Positions 24,523 to 34,300 of a DNA stretch of 64,000 nt are shown here, piece after piece. The DNA comes from Metellina segmentata (lineage: Eukaryota > Arthropoda > Arachnida > Araneae > Tetragnathidae). The stretch's first letter is position 1, and the number at the start of each line of letters is the position of its first letter. Under the pieces are notes generated by a model that did not search any database, was not told the origin of the DNA, and saw only the letters and a list, made by a program, of their open reading frames with translations. The DNA lies in assembly GCA_947359465.1 (NCBI GenBank), contig OX375872.1, positions 83,260,931 to 83,324,930 on the forward strand, read 5' to 3'. The position numbers were made by a program, and so were the translations under genes.

Positions 24523-24533
24523 GATCTAACTTA

Positions 24534-26716
24534 TAGTCACAATGAGGTTTGAATTGGTATGTTTACCAGCGCATGCTGATGGGTTCTATATGATTCTAAT
24601 TTTATGATACATGCTTACACTTTATTTATTCTTAATAAAAATATATGGTTGATGGAAGTTGAAAACAAAATACAGTAGGCTAAAGCACTTGTAAGAAACA
24701 AACGAAACTTAAAAATAACGGACTGTGCATTTCATATTGCCTTATGAAATAAAATGATGGCATTGCGTGTAAACATATTAATAATTGCTTGATACTAGCA
24801 GGCCCCGTATAATTTTAAAATTTTTTTTTGACATTGTATTACACACGTATATTATTGAGACTATTATTGCTCATAAAAGAGGCATTCGACTCACCAAACT
24901 AGAAAACAATGGATTTTGTAAGTCATAAAACTCTAAATTCAATCCCATAGTCATAATATATTTCTCATATTTCTATTCCCTTCACTTTTCTGGGTAACAC
25001 AAAAGCTTCCATCTTTGAAACAAGTATTAGTCATTTCTAAAAGCGAACCGAAATTGCTCGAAAATAACATAGAATGGCACTAGTTTATTAAAAACTGACA
25101 GGTGTCATTGCACACTTTTCATTGTACCTTAGCTTCTATAGATAGATTATAGTTTTTAGATTTATTTTTGAGTCGAGTCAATTCTATTGAAAAGAATCTA
25201 TGTTTGCGTTTCCTATTGAGAACGTATGCGGATAACGTTGCCAATAGCACCTGATATCTTCCCTCAAGAAGACGAGAGAAGGCTTTTTTTTAAAAGCATA
25301 TCGGGACAGTGAAATCAGATACTATTTGTTTGTGATTTATCTGGACGTCAGTAACCTCTAAAAATAACGGAATGTTTTGGATGGGTTTGTAGAGATTCCT
25401 TTAAACCGTTCTGAAATTCGTCCTGGGATGATAGAAATTGAAATCTTTTCATGATTTTGTACTGGTTTAAGCTGTCTTTTCTTCACGTCAATTTACTTCT
25501 TGTCAAAGAAAGTCTGAAATAGTTGTCATAAAAACCGTATTTGAAACCAATGCCTTGGCGAATTGGATCCAGTACTAAAAATATTACTTTTCGTTCCTAC
25601 TACGTTTTAAGTACATCAAGACTCAACGGATAGAGAATTTCTACCATAAGGATTTTTGTATTACATGTACAGTGACTCTAGTTTTATAATCACGTTGAAC
25701 TGAAATGATTTAGGTATTTATATATAGTTTGAGAAATAATATATTTATTCTCCTGTGAGTTCTTAAATATATTGTGTCATTCAATACAGTTGAATCTACC
25801 TTAATGTGCGTTTTGTTGACCTTTCATTGTGATATCGTATTTATTATGATCATTGCAAAAATAATAAAATCTCATTGTTATACTTTTTGCACTAAAATTG
25901 ATCAAAACTTAACATAATATGTGTGGTTTTACCTCACCAATCTTTCTTCTCTTAGAGTAAGTTTCGTCTACGGGACCTCAAAAAAATTAACTTAAGCAAT
26001 TAAAGTAATACAACTGGTTTGAATTGATTGCTTTAAATAGTTTATTATAATTTATTTTTCAGCCAAGAAATTAAATTTTTTTTACAATAAATAATTTAAA
26101 TTGCAGTCAGAATTAAATTATAATTATAAATAAACGTAATTAACTAAGTAGTATTGTAACTTTTAATGAAATTAATAGTGCTTATTGAAAGCTATCGTCA
26201 TACTTTGTGTAATACTAATGAATGTTTCAGTCTTTATGTATGTATAAAAATTTTAAATTAAGAGAAATTTGAACATTACTCAAGCATTATCTTTACTCAA
26301 CAGGTGTGCCCTCCTATGGTAAATATGTCATCATACAAATCTCTTGATATATAGGTATGTTAATCACAAGGAAATCATGAGTGGTTAGTGGTAACTGAGT
26401 TGGAAAGGATAAGTTTCGGGTTCCTGTACTTTCCTAAGACAATTTGGCATACAAACTACAATTTTCAAGCAGAAATGTTTAACGCAAACTAATTTTCAAC
26501 ACCACATTGCAATTTTTTTCTTCCCATTATATTCCACTATGTGTTTTCTTAATTGCTACGCAATATGGATGCAAATTGACAAGCCCTTCTAAATATTAAA
26601 TCAGTAAAAATGAAAATAATGTACTCACATTTTCTTTTTATGAAAACTATTAGTCAATAATCATTTAAATGCCTGAACAGGTGATGGACGGAATAAGATT
26701 TTTGTTTAGGGAGAAA
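24534..26716. other. Gene-free AT-rich stretch
   Basis: No frame above chance and no repeat I recognise. A faint GAGTTGGAAAGG near 26400 resembles a SINE head but has no body after it. Confidence 0.45.
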
Positions 26717-27179
26717 TAATTAGACGGTTCCTATAGGTCAACGAAATTAATGTAATTCAAATTAACAATAATTTTACCTTCATTGTTAATAGAAATTATA
26801 TACAATATCGCGATCCAAAGAGCTTTAAGATATTATTTTTTTAATTAAAAAATAATGTTTAACAGAACTGAATTCTTCAGGAAACGTTAGATTATCAAAA
26901 ATTTGTTTTATTCTACGAGTCAAACATCACTAAAACTCGATTCATTGCCACTGAATATGTAAGTCTAAAATCAGTTGATGGCTCTAAACGGCAGTAGGTA
27001 AAATGGCTATTTATACAGTGGCTCCCAAAAGTGTTCGTACACTTTAAAAATTTGTAGAAAAGGCGATGTAGCCTGGAATTGAAGAACATTTTTTGTGTGT
27101 AGAATAGAAGGCTTAGGCTTTCCTTCGAAAAATCTACAATAAATAAAACTGAATCGTATTGGAATCATGTTATATTGGC

Positions 27180-27720
27180 AGAAGAAAGCAAATTTAACAT
27201 TTTGGTTCTGATGAGCGTATAATGATATGGAGAAGAAAAATGAGGAACTTAATCCCAAGAACTTATTTATACAGTAAAGCATGACGGTGGAGGTGACCTT
27301 ATGTGGGGGTGCATGTCAGCTTCAGGGCTAGGTAATTTGGTATTTATTGATGGCATAATTCATCATGCTCTTTATTTAAATATTTCAAAAGACAATTTTA
27401 AATTATCAACACAAAATTTGGGTATTGGAAACAACTTTATCAGTCTTTTATCAAGATAACGATCTTAAGCACACGACTCTCATCGTTCGCCTCTGGTGTC
27501 TGTAATTGTCCACAAGTTCTGGAAACTCCACATCAATCTCCAGATTTAAACCCAATAGATCACATTTGGAGATAACTGGTGGTAAGAGTACGAAGACACG
27601 ACATTTAAACGAAAAGTGAACTAAAACAGTAATGATTGAAGAGTGGAGGAACATTGATGCAGAAAAACTAGTGAACTCTATTCCCAGACATTTAAAAGGT
27701 GTTGTCGATATATATAGGAT
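27180..27720 (+). pseudogene. Tc1-like transposase remnant with PID in place of PIE
   Basis: Several frames together read EESKFNI (first catalytic block, Asp now Glu), GSDERIMIWRRKN, KHDGGGDLMWGCMSASGLGN near 27277-27340, FYQDNDLKHTT (second Asp, near 27450), HQSPDLNPIDHIWR near 27530-27570 and the end VNSIPRHLKGVVDI. There are multiple frameshifts and stops, and the N-terminal HTH is missing. The third acidic position is Asp, either an ancestral DDxD or a substitution. It is inactive as read. Confidence 0.8.
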
Positions 27721-27994
27721 ATCCTACTAAGAACTAATTTTCTGAAATATAACAATATTTAAAATGTAGTAGTAGATATGTAGAGATATTTTTAAAGTGT
27801 ACGAAGACTTTTGTGAGGTAACTTTTTTGTTACATTTTTACTATTGATTTTCCTCCATAATTAAAAAAAAAATATTTTATGTAGTTTTGTTTAGAACAAG
27901 TTAAAGATGTCAGTAAAACATTCCCCCATTCGGAAATATTAATTTTTATTAATGGGTAGAGCAGTATTTTATTGAAATTCGTAAGTGTACGAAC

Positions 27995-28638
27995 TAGGGA
28001 TGCGACATCTATAGCAAAACATCGATGTTCAAAATTTAAACAACGATGTTGATAATACATCGACACAAGAACATCGATGTTTTTCAACATCGATTTTTTT
28101 AGAATTCAATGCATTTAAACTTTTTACCCCATTTCTTAAAACTGGTTTAGCAACTTGTGATGCTACATCGACAGCAAAACATCGATGTTCAAAATTAAAA
28201 CATCGATGTTGATAATACATCGCCCCCAACCCATCGATGTATTTAAAATTCACTGTATTTAAACTTGTTTCCCCATTTATTAAAACTGGTTTAGCAACTA
28301 GTGATGCGACATCGGCTCCAATACATCGATGTTTTTTTCTTAAACATCAATGTTTAGAAAACATCGAAATCGATGTCACATCCCTACTTTTCAGACCCTT
28401 CATCCTTGGTCACTTTGGTCTAAAAGTATGTTCAATTTGCTAACTATAAAAATTATGCTACTTGGTTATTTAAAAAAATTTTATAACGGTACTTTTTTCA
28501 TTTAAAAATAAAACATCGACAAGTATAAACATCGATATTACCAAAACATCGACACCAATACATCGATGTTAAATACATTGATGTTTCTTAAAAAAACATC
28601 GATGTTTTGAAAACATCGACATCGATGTCGCATCCCTA
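27995..28638 (-). mobile_element. hAT-like palindromic MITE, copy 2, inside a Tc1 terminal repeat
   Basis: It starts TAGGGATGCGACATC and ends GATGTCGCATCCCTA. The exact 8-bp duplication GTACGAAC is at 27987-27994 and 28639-28646, and this octamer is part of the Tc1 terminal repeat, so the insertion cut that repeat in two. Internal modules with AAACTGGTTTAGCAACT are in inverse orientation to the other copies. Long palindromes of ACATCGATGT occur throughout, and there is no transposase. Short open frames here (for example repeating HRCF and DVASQVAKPVLRNG) are translations of the modules. Confidence 0.92.
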
Positions 28639-29591
28639 GTACGAACACTTTTGGGAGCCACTGTGTGATAAATAGTACAATTTAAATAACTCTTAAATAT
28701 AACCCAATTTAAATAAATGTAATGTTTTTAGTTAAAACTGCAAAAATAAAAATTTTGTGTATTTTTTACTGTTGTATTAAGAATGCTCTTCTTTACCTTT
28801 TAAAATCACGACAAATTAAAAAGCAATTTTAGTCTCAATATATTGATAAAAAGTTATAATTTTCTTGGTGTAATTGATGCTTCTAAGAACCTGATCACTA
28901 TTAAAATAGTCCTCCTCCCATTTGAATTAAATCAATACAGGCATTTCTATAAAGGAGGCCTCAACATCTCCATCTCTATAGAAGCTTTGCCTCAAACGGA
29001 GTATGGAAAATAACTTCACCTCTAAATTGCTTTTTAAGATCCTCTGATACTCTCATTCCTATAGGTCAACGAAATTAATGTAATTTAAATCAAAAACAAT
29101 TTTACCTTTATTGTTAAGAGAAATTATAAAAGATATATCTCTATCCCAATGGCTTCAAGATATGTTTTTTGTTTTTAATAAAAGAAAATAGGGTTTAACA
29201 GAACTGAATTCTTCAAGAAACGTTAGATTATCAAAAACTTGTTTTTTTTTTCCTACGAGCCAAACATCACTAAAACGATTCATTGCCACTGAAAATTAAG
29301 TCTAAACCAGTTGATGGTTCCAAACTGCAGTAAGGTAATAAAGCTAGTTACATATATGTTAAATAGTACGATTTAAATAACTCTTAAATCTAACCCAAAA
29401 AAATTAATGTAATGTTTTTGATTGTAAAACCACAAAAAGAAAATGTAGTTTATTTTTGTATTGCCTTATTAGGAATTCACATTTTTATCTTTTAAAATCA
29501 CTATTAATAAAAAGAGCAATTTTAGTCTGAACATTTTGATTAAAAGTTATAATTTTCACAATATAATTGATGCCTCTAAGAGCCTGATAAA

Positions 29592-31083
29592 TACACTGGT
29601 GAAATAAATTAAGAGAATTTGCATATTATATCGAATTTCATGTGAAAAGAACTGAACTGAATGTAAAACCACTACTTCTAGACAAAAATGCAAATCTTGT
29701 ACGTCAAATACGTAAGCGTACACGTGTGTGTAGACGGAGCCAGTAGAGAAACAGGCTTTATAAGCGCGCGTAAGTTAAGACGCATTTTGTTCGCTAGCAC
29801 ACCTCGGCGATTTTCTTGGTTTTATTTTGCAGCAATCGGTTAATTTCAAATTGTAACAGTAAAAATGAGTAACCACCAACATTTACACGATGGAAGGGGT
29901 GGCGAATTGTGGGGAGGCTAGAAGCAGGCCAATCTCAAGTCCAAATTTGCAGAGAGTTCAATTTAACGCCCAGCATCGTGTTTAACTAATTGAAACAGTT
30001 CCAGGATACCGGATCCACCGAGAGAAAGCCTGGGCAAGGTCGTCCAAGAGCCACGACGGCCAGAGAAGATCTCCATTTGTCGATTATAGCGAAGCGTAAC
30101 AGGAGTGCTACATCTTCTCAGCTCTCTCGTGACGTATGCAGCCACAGGAACCCGTGTATCAAGTCGTGACTGTTTCCAAAAGACTTCATGAGAGAGGGTT
30201 GTTCGCAAGAAAACCTGCTGTTTGCGTCCCGCTCACTTCTACGAACAGGAGAATCCGTTTATCATGGTGCAGAGAGCATAGAGATTGGAGTATGGATCAA
30301 TGGGCGACCGTTCTCTTCACTGATGAGTCCCGGTTCGGCCTAAACACCGATTCTCGAAGTATGTTCATATGGAGAGAACCAGGGACCCGCTACCTACCCT
30401 CCAATGTCCGCGAAATCGACCGGTCTGGGCAGGCATCAAGTTGGATGGCCGCACACCATGTCTTTGAAAGAGGCAGTGCGACTGGTGTGAGGTATAGGGA
30501 TGAGGTCTTGGAACCCTATGTTCGCATTTTCAGGGGTGCAGTTGGCCCTGAGTTCATTTTAATGGACGATAACGCGAGGCCACATAGAGCTCTCCTGGTC
30601 GACGAATTTCTAGAGAGTGAGGATATTCGCCGGATGAATTGGTCAGCCAGATCTCCAGACCTTAACCCTATCGAGCATGTCTGGGACACTGTGGGGAGGG
30701 CAGTTGCAACTCGCAACCCCCCTCCGAGAACCATCCAGGGAATGAAAACAGCGGTTCTGAACGCGTGGGACCAATTGTCACAGGAAATGATTAACTGCCT
30801 TATTTCAAGTATGAAATCACGCTGCGAGACCTGTAGATCTGTAAGAGGGGACCATACCACCTATTAACCCATTTTTTTGGTTTATTCTGCAACCGCTGTT
30901 TCATACCTTCTGACTCCAACGAGTGTTACGCACGATCGTGCGTGTGTATTACAGTTAGTGAATGGTTATTTGTTTGGTATTGTATCAATGTATGTACATA
31001 TCAAATTTCATTAAAATCGGTACATTAGTTCTAGAGATAATCGACCAAGTCTGGAAATTCTCTTAATTTCTTACATCAGTATA
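29592..31083 (+). mobile_element. Tc1-like element, best preserved in the window
   Basis: The terminal repeats of about 29 bases begin TACACTGGTGAAATAAATTA on the left and TATACTGATGTAAGAAATTA on the right (reverse complement), followed by AGAGAATTT on both. TA flanks both ends. Length is about 1.49 kb with one transposase. The 5' leader has a TATA-like CTTTATAAGCGCGCG near 29757. The 3' leader has a perfect palindrome CGCACGATCGTGCG near 30929. Confidence 0.93.
29865..30867 (+). pseudogene. Near-full-length Tc1 transposase (DD34E) with three lesions
   Basis: From the ATG at 29865 an HTH region reads GRLEAGQSQVQICREFN then KPGQGRPRATTARED, with an in-frame stop at about 29985. The frame changes near 30150. 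From 30136 a 243-codon frame reads SKRLHERGLFARKP, TVLFTDESRFGL (first Asp), ILMDDNARPHRA (second Asp) and SPDLNPIEHVWD (Glu), with 34 residues between the last two. All three catalytic residues are present. Between about 30410 and 30460 the translation leaves and rejoins frame: VWAGIKLDGRTP is readable one frame over, so two compensating indels are likely. The stop at 30865-30867 follows VRGDHTTY, the same end as the relic at 125-1131. Length (about 334 codons) matches Tc1. Confidence 0.9.
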
Positions 31084-31157
31084 TTACATAATCCTTACAT
31101 TTAAATTAAATCAATACATGCATTTGTATTAAGGTGACATCAACATATGCATCTATA

Positions 31158-31708
31158 TACACTTCTTGGACAAAATTATTTGGACAATACATGTGTTTCA
31201 CTATTTAGTTAAGGCCCTCCTTTTGCTTGTATCACAGATGCAACACGTCGAGGCATACATTCCACAAGTTCTCTGTAAGTCTGAGCAGGAATATCTTGCC
31301 ATAGCTCTTGCAAGGCTGTGAGAAGACATTGTTGAGAAGATGAGCATGCTTGGCGGTGTAGTATTCGTCGCTCCAGTTTGTCCCACAAGTGCTTTGTCGG
31401 ATTGAGATCGGGGCTTTGAACAGGCCAGTCAAGCGAATTTACTTCATTTTCAGGAAGCCAGTCCAGCAGACGTTTTGCAGTATGACATGGAGCTCGATCC
31501 TGTTGGAAGAAACAACCATCTTGGCCGTAGTATTGCCATAGTGTCGTCAAAACCGAATTGTCCAGAACGCCAAGGTACATGTCAGCCTTCATGGTACCAG
31601 GTACATAAAGCAATGGGCCGAGTTCTAATTTGGAAAAACAACCCCACACAAAGATGGATCCTCCTCCTAGTTTCTGCAGTGTCCAAATACTTTTGTCCAT
31701 ATAATTTA
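31158..31708 (-). mobile_element. Internally deleted Tc1-like element
   Basis: TA at 31158-31159 starts the left end, which contains TTGGACAAAATTATTTGGAC. The right end at 31681-31708 read in reverse gives ATGGACAAAAGTATTTGGAC and finishes at TA. Unit 1 of the tandem duplication shows the uninterrupted target (CATCTCTATAGAAGC near 28973), which fixes both boundaries. The transposase N-terminal half and 5' leader are missing, so the right terminal repeat lies directly against mid-gene coding sequence. Confidence 0.85.
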
Positions 31709-31736
31709 GAAGCGATGGATCAAATGGAGCGTGCAA
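31209..31736 (-). pseudogene. C-terminal half of a Tc1 transposase, catalytic Glu changed to Lys
   Basis: This is a continuous 175-codon frame, unusually clean for the window. It reads GGGSIFVWGCFSKLELGPL, CFFQQDRAPCHTAK (second Asp, followed by Arg instead of Asn), SPDLNPTKHLWD and the normal end VASVIQAKGGP. The expected NPIE is NPTK, so the third catalytic residue is Lys at the position 34 residues after the Asp. The start MHAPFDPSLLN is host flank and MDKSIWTLQKL comes from the terminal repeat, so the first about 20 codons are not transposase. The HTH and first Asp are deleted. It is inactive but little decayed, so the deletion and the substitution may be recent. Confidence 0.88.
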
Positions 31737-31739
31737 AAT

Positions 31740-31985
31740 AACTTCATTTCTTAATCGATTTTTTCAGATACTCTGATACTCCCATTCCACGAATACCAGA
31801 TGACTTCTGTTAAATATTTACACACACATTAAACCTACATCTTTATACGAACCGTACATCGCATTAGTTTTCCAAAAGTAACTTCAATTAGAAATCGCGT
31901 TTCCAGATACCTCTGGTACTTTCATTTCAATAACGCCAGCGGGTTTCTGTTAAATATTTAAGCACACATTTGCCATACATCCAAA
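31740..31985 (+). repeat. Two diverged repeats of about 140 bp
   Basis: AACTTCATTTCTTAATCG at 31740 and AACTTCAATTAGAAATCG at 31880 each lead through a GATAC..CTG(A/G)TACT block and TTCTGTTAAATATTTA. The start of the unit also resembles the end of unit 1 near 29015, which suggests an older, shorter tandem structure under the 690-bp one. Confidence 0.7.
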
Positions 31986-33041
31986 CAGCTTACTATATTA
32001 GTTTCTGATACTTCCCAAAGTATTTCGTGAATCCAATTATTTTAAAAGCCGATTATTTTCAGAAGTGTAGGCTGGCGATGAGTGTCATACGTCTCACTTT
32101 CTAAGCTGTCACCGACCCCAAATTTCATTTTCTCCCTGCAAGCAACAAGTACCCTGTCATTTTACACTCTTGCCACCTCGTCACCAGGAAACAATCGACG
32201 CCCACGCCACTGATAGGTTTCAGCTTCAATTTGACAGACACTTTCTCATTTACTCCTACTCAGGCATCAGGCGCTCCATCGACTCGATATTTCTCAAGTT
32301 GTATTCAAATACAGTATCCGAGTCTCACTACCCTCGTAATAAACGCGTGTTGTGACAACTTGTCCCGGACAAATCTATAATCTTAGTAGTTCAATAACGT
32401 AGGAAACGAGATTAAGTTTTCTAAAAAAGTGTCATGGGGCTGGTATCGACTCTGGTATAATCTTCGAACTACTGGGGGCCCAATTGATTGAATCAATTTC
32501 GTTCAGTTCAATTCCGAAAAGATTGGGGGAATATGAAACTTTTTTCATTTTAGCAAAAGTTCAAAAACTTTTTGATCCGGCGAATGGGTGTATCGAACAC
32601 TGGATGACAAAGTAATGTCGAGAGTCTTTACTTTCATTTTTTTTCGTTATCTTGTAAGATTTTTCAACCATTTTTATTCCTTTACTGGTGGCCCGACTCT
32701 TGGAGGTAATTGAAGCTGAATCATATTTGCGATTTCCTAAAGCGTTCATAATCCTAACTTTTCGCCTAACAAATTGCACCGCCATTTTTTACTGTGTGCT
32801 TTTTTTTTTATTCTGGCAAAAAGTGAGTGGATCTTTTAATATTTTATTGAGATCAAACGTGTCATTTTCTCGGGGGTTGATTTTTGAATCCCAAGAATTA
32901 TTAAAACATTAAATGCCGGAATATCTTTTAAAGAAAGATTTATGAAATTTTAATTTTAGTTATTAGTTGGTTTTTATTAAGTCATATTTCAGTCCAAGAA
33001 GATATTGGAAAAATATTCAATGATCAGTTATTATTCATTAG
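31986..33041. other. Gene-free stretch
   Basis: Weak frames at 32170-32355 plus and 32561-32785 minus, without recognised domains. Nothing else is supported. Confidence 0.45.
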
Positions 33042-33215
33042 TTGTACCTGAATGAAAAGGATGATGAAAGTTTGACCACTATTGGTTGGTCGGTATTTAT
33101 GGCGCTAGGGCCATATTTCACCAGACAGCGCCAAACACAAGATAGGCGCTGTCAAGGAATGGACAAAAAACCCGAGAAAAGCTTTATTGATGGGGAAGAC
33201 AGTAATACCCAGGGT
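33042..33215 (+). CDS. Candidate internal exon, unknown protein
   Basis: A possible acceptor TTATTCATTAG precedes TTGTACCTGAATGAAAAGGA, and the open frame meets a strong donor-like ACCCAGGGTAAGTT at about 33208-33221. The translation is hydrophilic (NEKDDESLTT, then RQRQTQDRRC and KKPEKSF), more protein-like than neighbouring chance frames. Against it, the middle contains a hairpin GACAGCGCC/GGCGCTGTC (about 33123-33152), so this may be a repeat. I recognise no family and see no partner exon. Confidence 0.2.
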
Positions 33216-33221
33216 AAGTTA

Positions 33222-33884
33222 CAAGAATAATCGACTAAACGCGCAGATGTGGAAACTCAACTCGCAAACTATTGGAAACATCAACGTGATATTTAGAATA
33301 CAAAATTCTCTATCGGTACGTAATTTGGTGACTTACCAAATGATTTTCTTAAGATGTGATTTTTTGAAGTAAAACAAAATGTGCGAAACATTATGAATAA
33401 TAATGGGGTCAGTCTTTTTTCGTTCCATCTCTTTTGTTCCCTCTAAATCTCTAATACAATTTCAAAAAATATACTATAAATCTCTTCATATTTAACAAGA
33501 TCTTGGGGTGGTAGATGTGTTGAAAAGTTTTATTTTGCTTTGAGGACTTTGAGGGCTCTCGGCCCCTTGGTTATCACGTAACAGAGTGAAATTGAACTTT
33601 TCCCAATTCAAATGAGGGAATTAAAATATTCATAAGCTATTGCTACCATGTTGATGCTTGGTATAAAATGCGGAAAAACTCTGCATATCACAATTTTGTT
33701 GATTTAGTCTTGCAAAAAATGCAATTATACTTGACATGTCTCACAGAAGAACAGCATTACGAATGTAAAACTTTAATTTTTTAAAATTATATAAATGAAT
33801 TTTCCCCCTTTTCGATCCAAGTTTGTAACATTGAGTTTATCCATCTAACACAGGAACTTCACGCCTTTAGAGGTAGGTAAGTAG
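33222..33884. other. Gene-free AT-rich stretch
   Basis: Nothing recognised. Confidence 0.5.
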
Positions 33885-33930
33885 TTAATTAAAGTCGCAC
33901 TGGAGCAACACAAATAGCTATTGGCGACTT
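33885..33930 (-). repeat. SINE copy 6, 3' tail fragment, minus strand
   Basis: TTAATTAAAGTCGCACTGGA followed by GCAACACAAATAGCTATTGG is the reverse of the shared SINE 3' end (CCAATAG..GTTGTGTTGCTCCAG..TTAATTAA). Confidence 0.7.
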
Positions 33931-34120
33931 CTACCACCAGAGAAAGCTCACCATAAAAAAAGAGCATTACTCATAAATTAAAAGGTTTTAATAAACTATT
34001 ACATTCCATATCATAACAACATGTACCGACTTTTCACTGTTTGAAGTATGGAATTCAAACGCCGTGAAGAGAAGCAGTATCAACCATGAAAAGCATCACA
34101 GCCTTCTACTGATGAAATTA

Positions 34121-34300
34121 AATTCTACATTCATCACTCATCTTGATCCTCAAACTATTCCATATCATAACAACATGTCCTCTAAATTCTACATTCATCA
34201 CTCATCTTGATCCTCAAACTATTCCATATCATAACAACATGTCTTCTACATGTCCTCTAAATTCTACATTCATCACTCATCTTGATCCTCAAACTATGTG
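34121..34300 (+). repeat. Minisatellite, three units of 63-75 bp
   Basis: AAATTCTACATTCATCACTC followed by ATCTTGATCCTCAAACTAT starts at 34121, 34184 and 34259, joined by CCATATCATAACAACATGTC. The longer spacing before the last unit comes from a short insertion containing TCTTCTACATG. A lone copy of the linker lies at about 34007-34025. The units are almost identical, so the expansion is young. Confidence 0.92.

Larger units (their letters stand above)
27016..28663 (+). mobile_element. Tc1-like element with CAGTGGCTCCC ends, interrupted by a hAT-like MITE
   Basis: The left end CAGTGGCTCCCAAAAGTGTT is the reverse complement of the right end AACACTTTTGGGAGCCACTG. TA precedes the left end, and the right flank has decayed to TG. 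The paralogous unit 2 at about 29340-29360 lacks the element and so shows the empty site. A second, diverged copy of the terminal motif lies at about 27795-27822 (AAAGTGTACGAAGACTTTTG), which gives an inner and outer repeat on the right side. Without the inserted MITE (27995-28638) the element is close to 1 kb. Confidence 0.9.
26717..29060 (+). repeat. Unit 1 of a 690-bp tandem duplication, split by a Tc1 element
   Basis: The unit starts CCTATAGGTCAACGAAATTA and ends GATACTCTCATT just before the same start sequence recurs at 29060. Removing the element at 27016-28663 leaves about 690 bases. Its parts (GAAACGTTAGATTATCAAAA, CATTGCCACTGAA, AATAGTACAATTTAAATAAC, TTGATGCTTCTAAGAACCTG) appear in the same order in unit 2. 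Confidence 0.85.
29061..31790 (+). repeat. Unit 2 of the 690-bp tandem duplication, split by two Tc1-type elements
   Basis: Removing 29592-31083 and 31158-31708 leaves about 690 bases that parallel unit 1. The flanks of both insertions are continuous in unit 1, which therefore shows both empty sites. The unit ends around GATACTCCCATTCC, where similarity to the start of another unit stops. Confidence 0.85.

Noticed and set aside
26370..26440. SINE head near GAGTTGGAAAGGATAAG
   Set aside because: Only about 15 bases resemble the head and no body or tail follows.
30516..30860. 114-codon minus-strand ORF
   Set aside because: It is the antisense shadow of the transposase at 29865-30867.
31158..32069. 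A longer version of the Tc1-like element ending at AGAAGTGTA near 32069
   Set aside because: Nine matching end bases looked like an inverted repeat, but the internal TTGGACAAAATTATTTGGAC match at 31681-31708 and the empty site in unit 1 place the right end at 31708.
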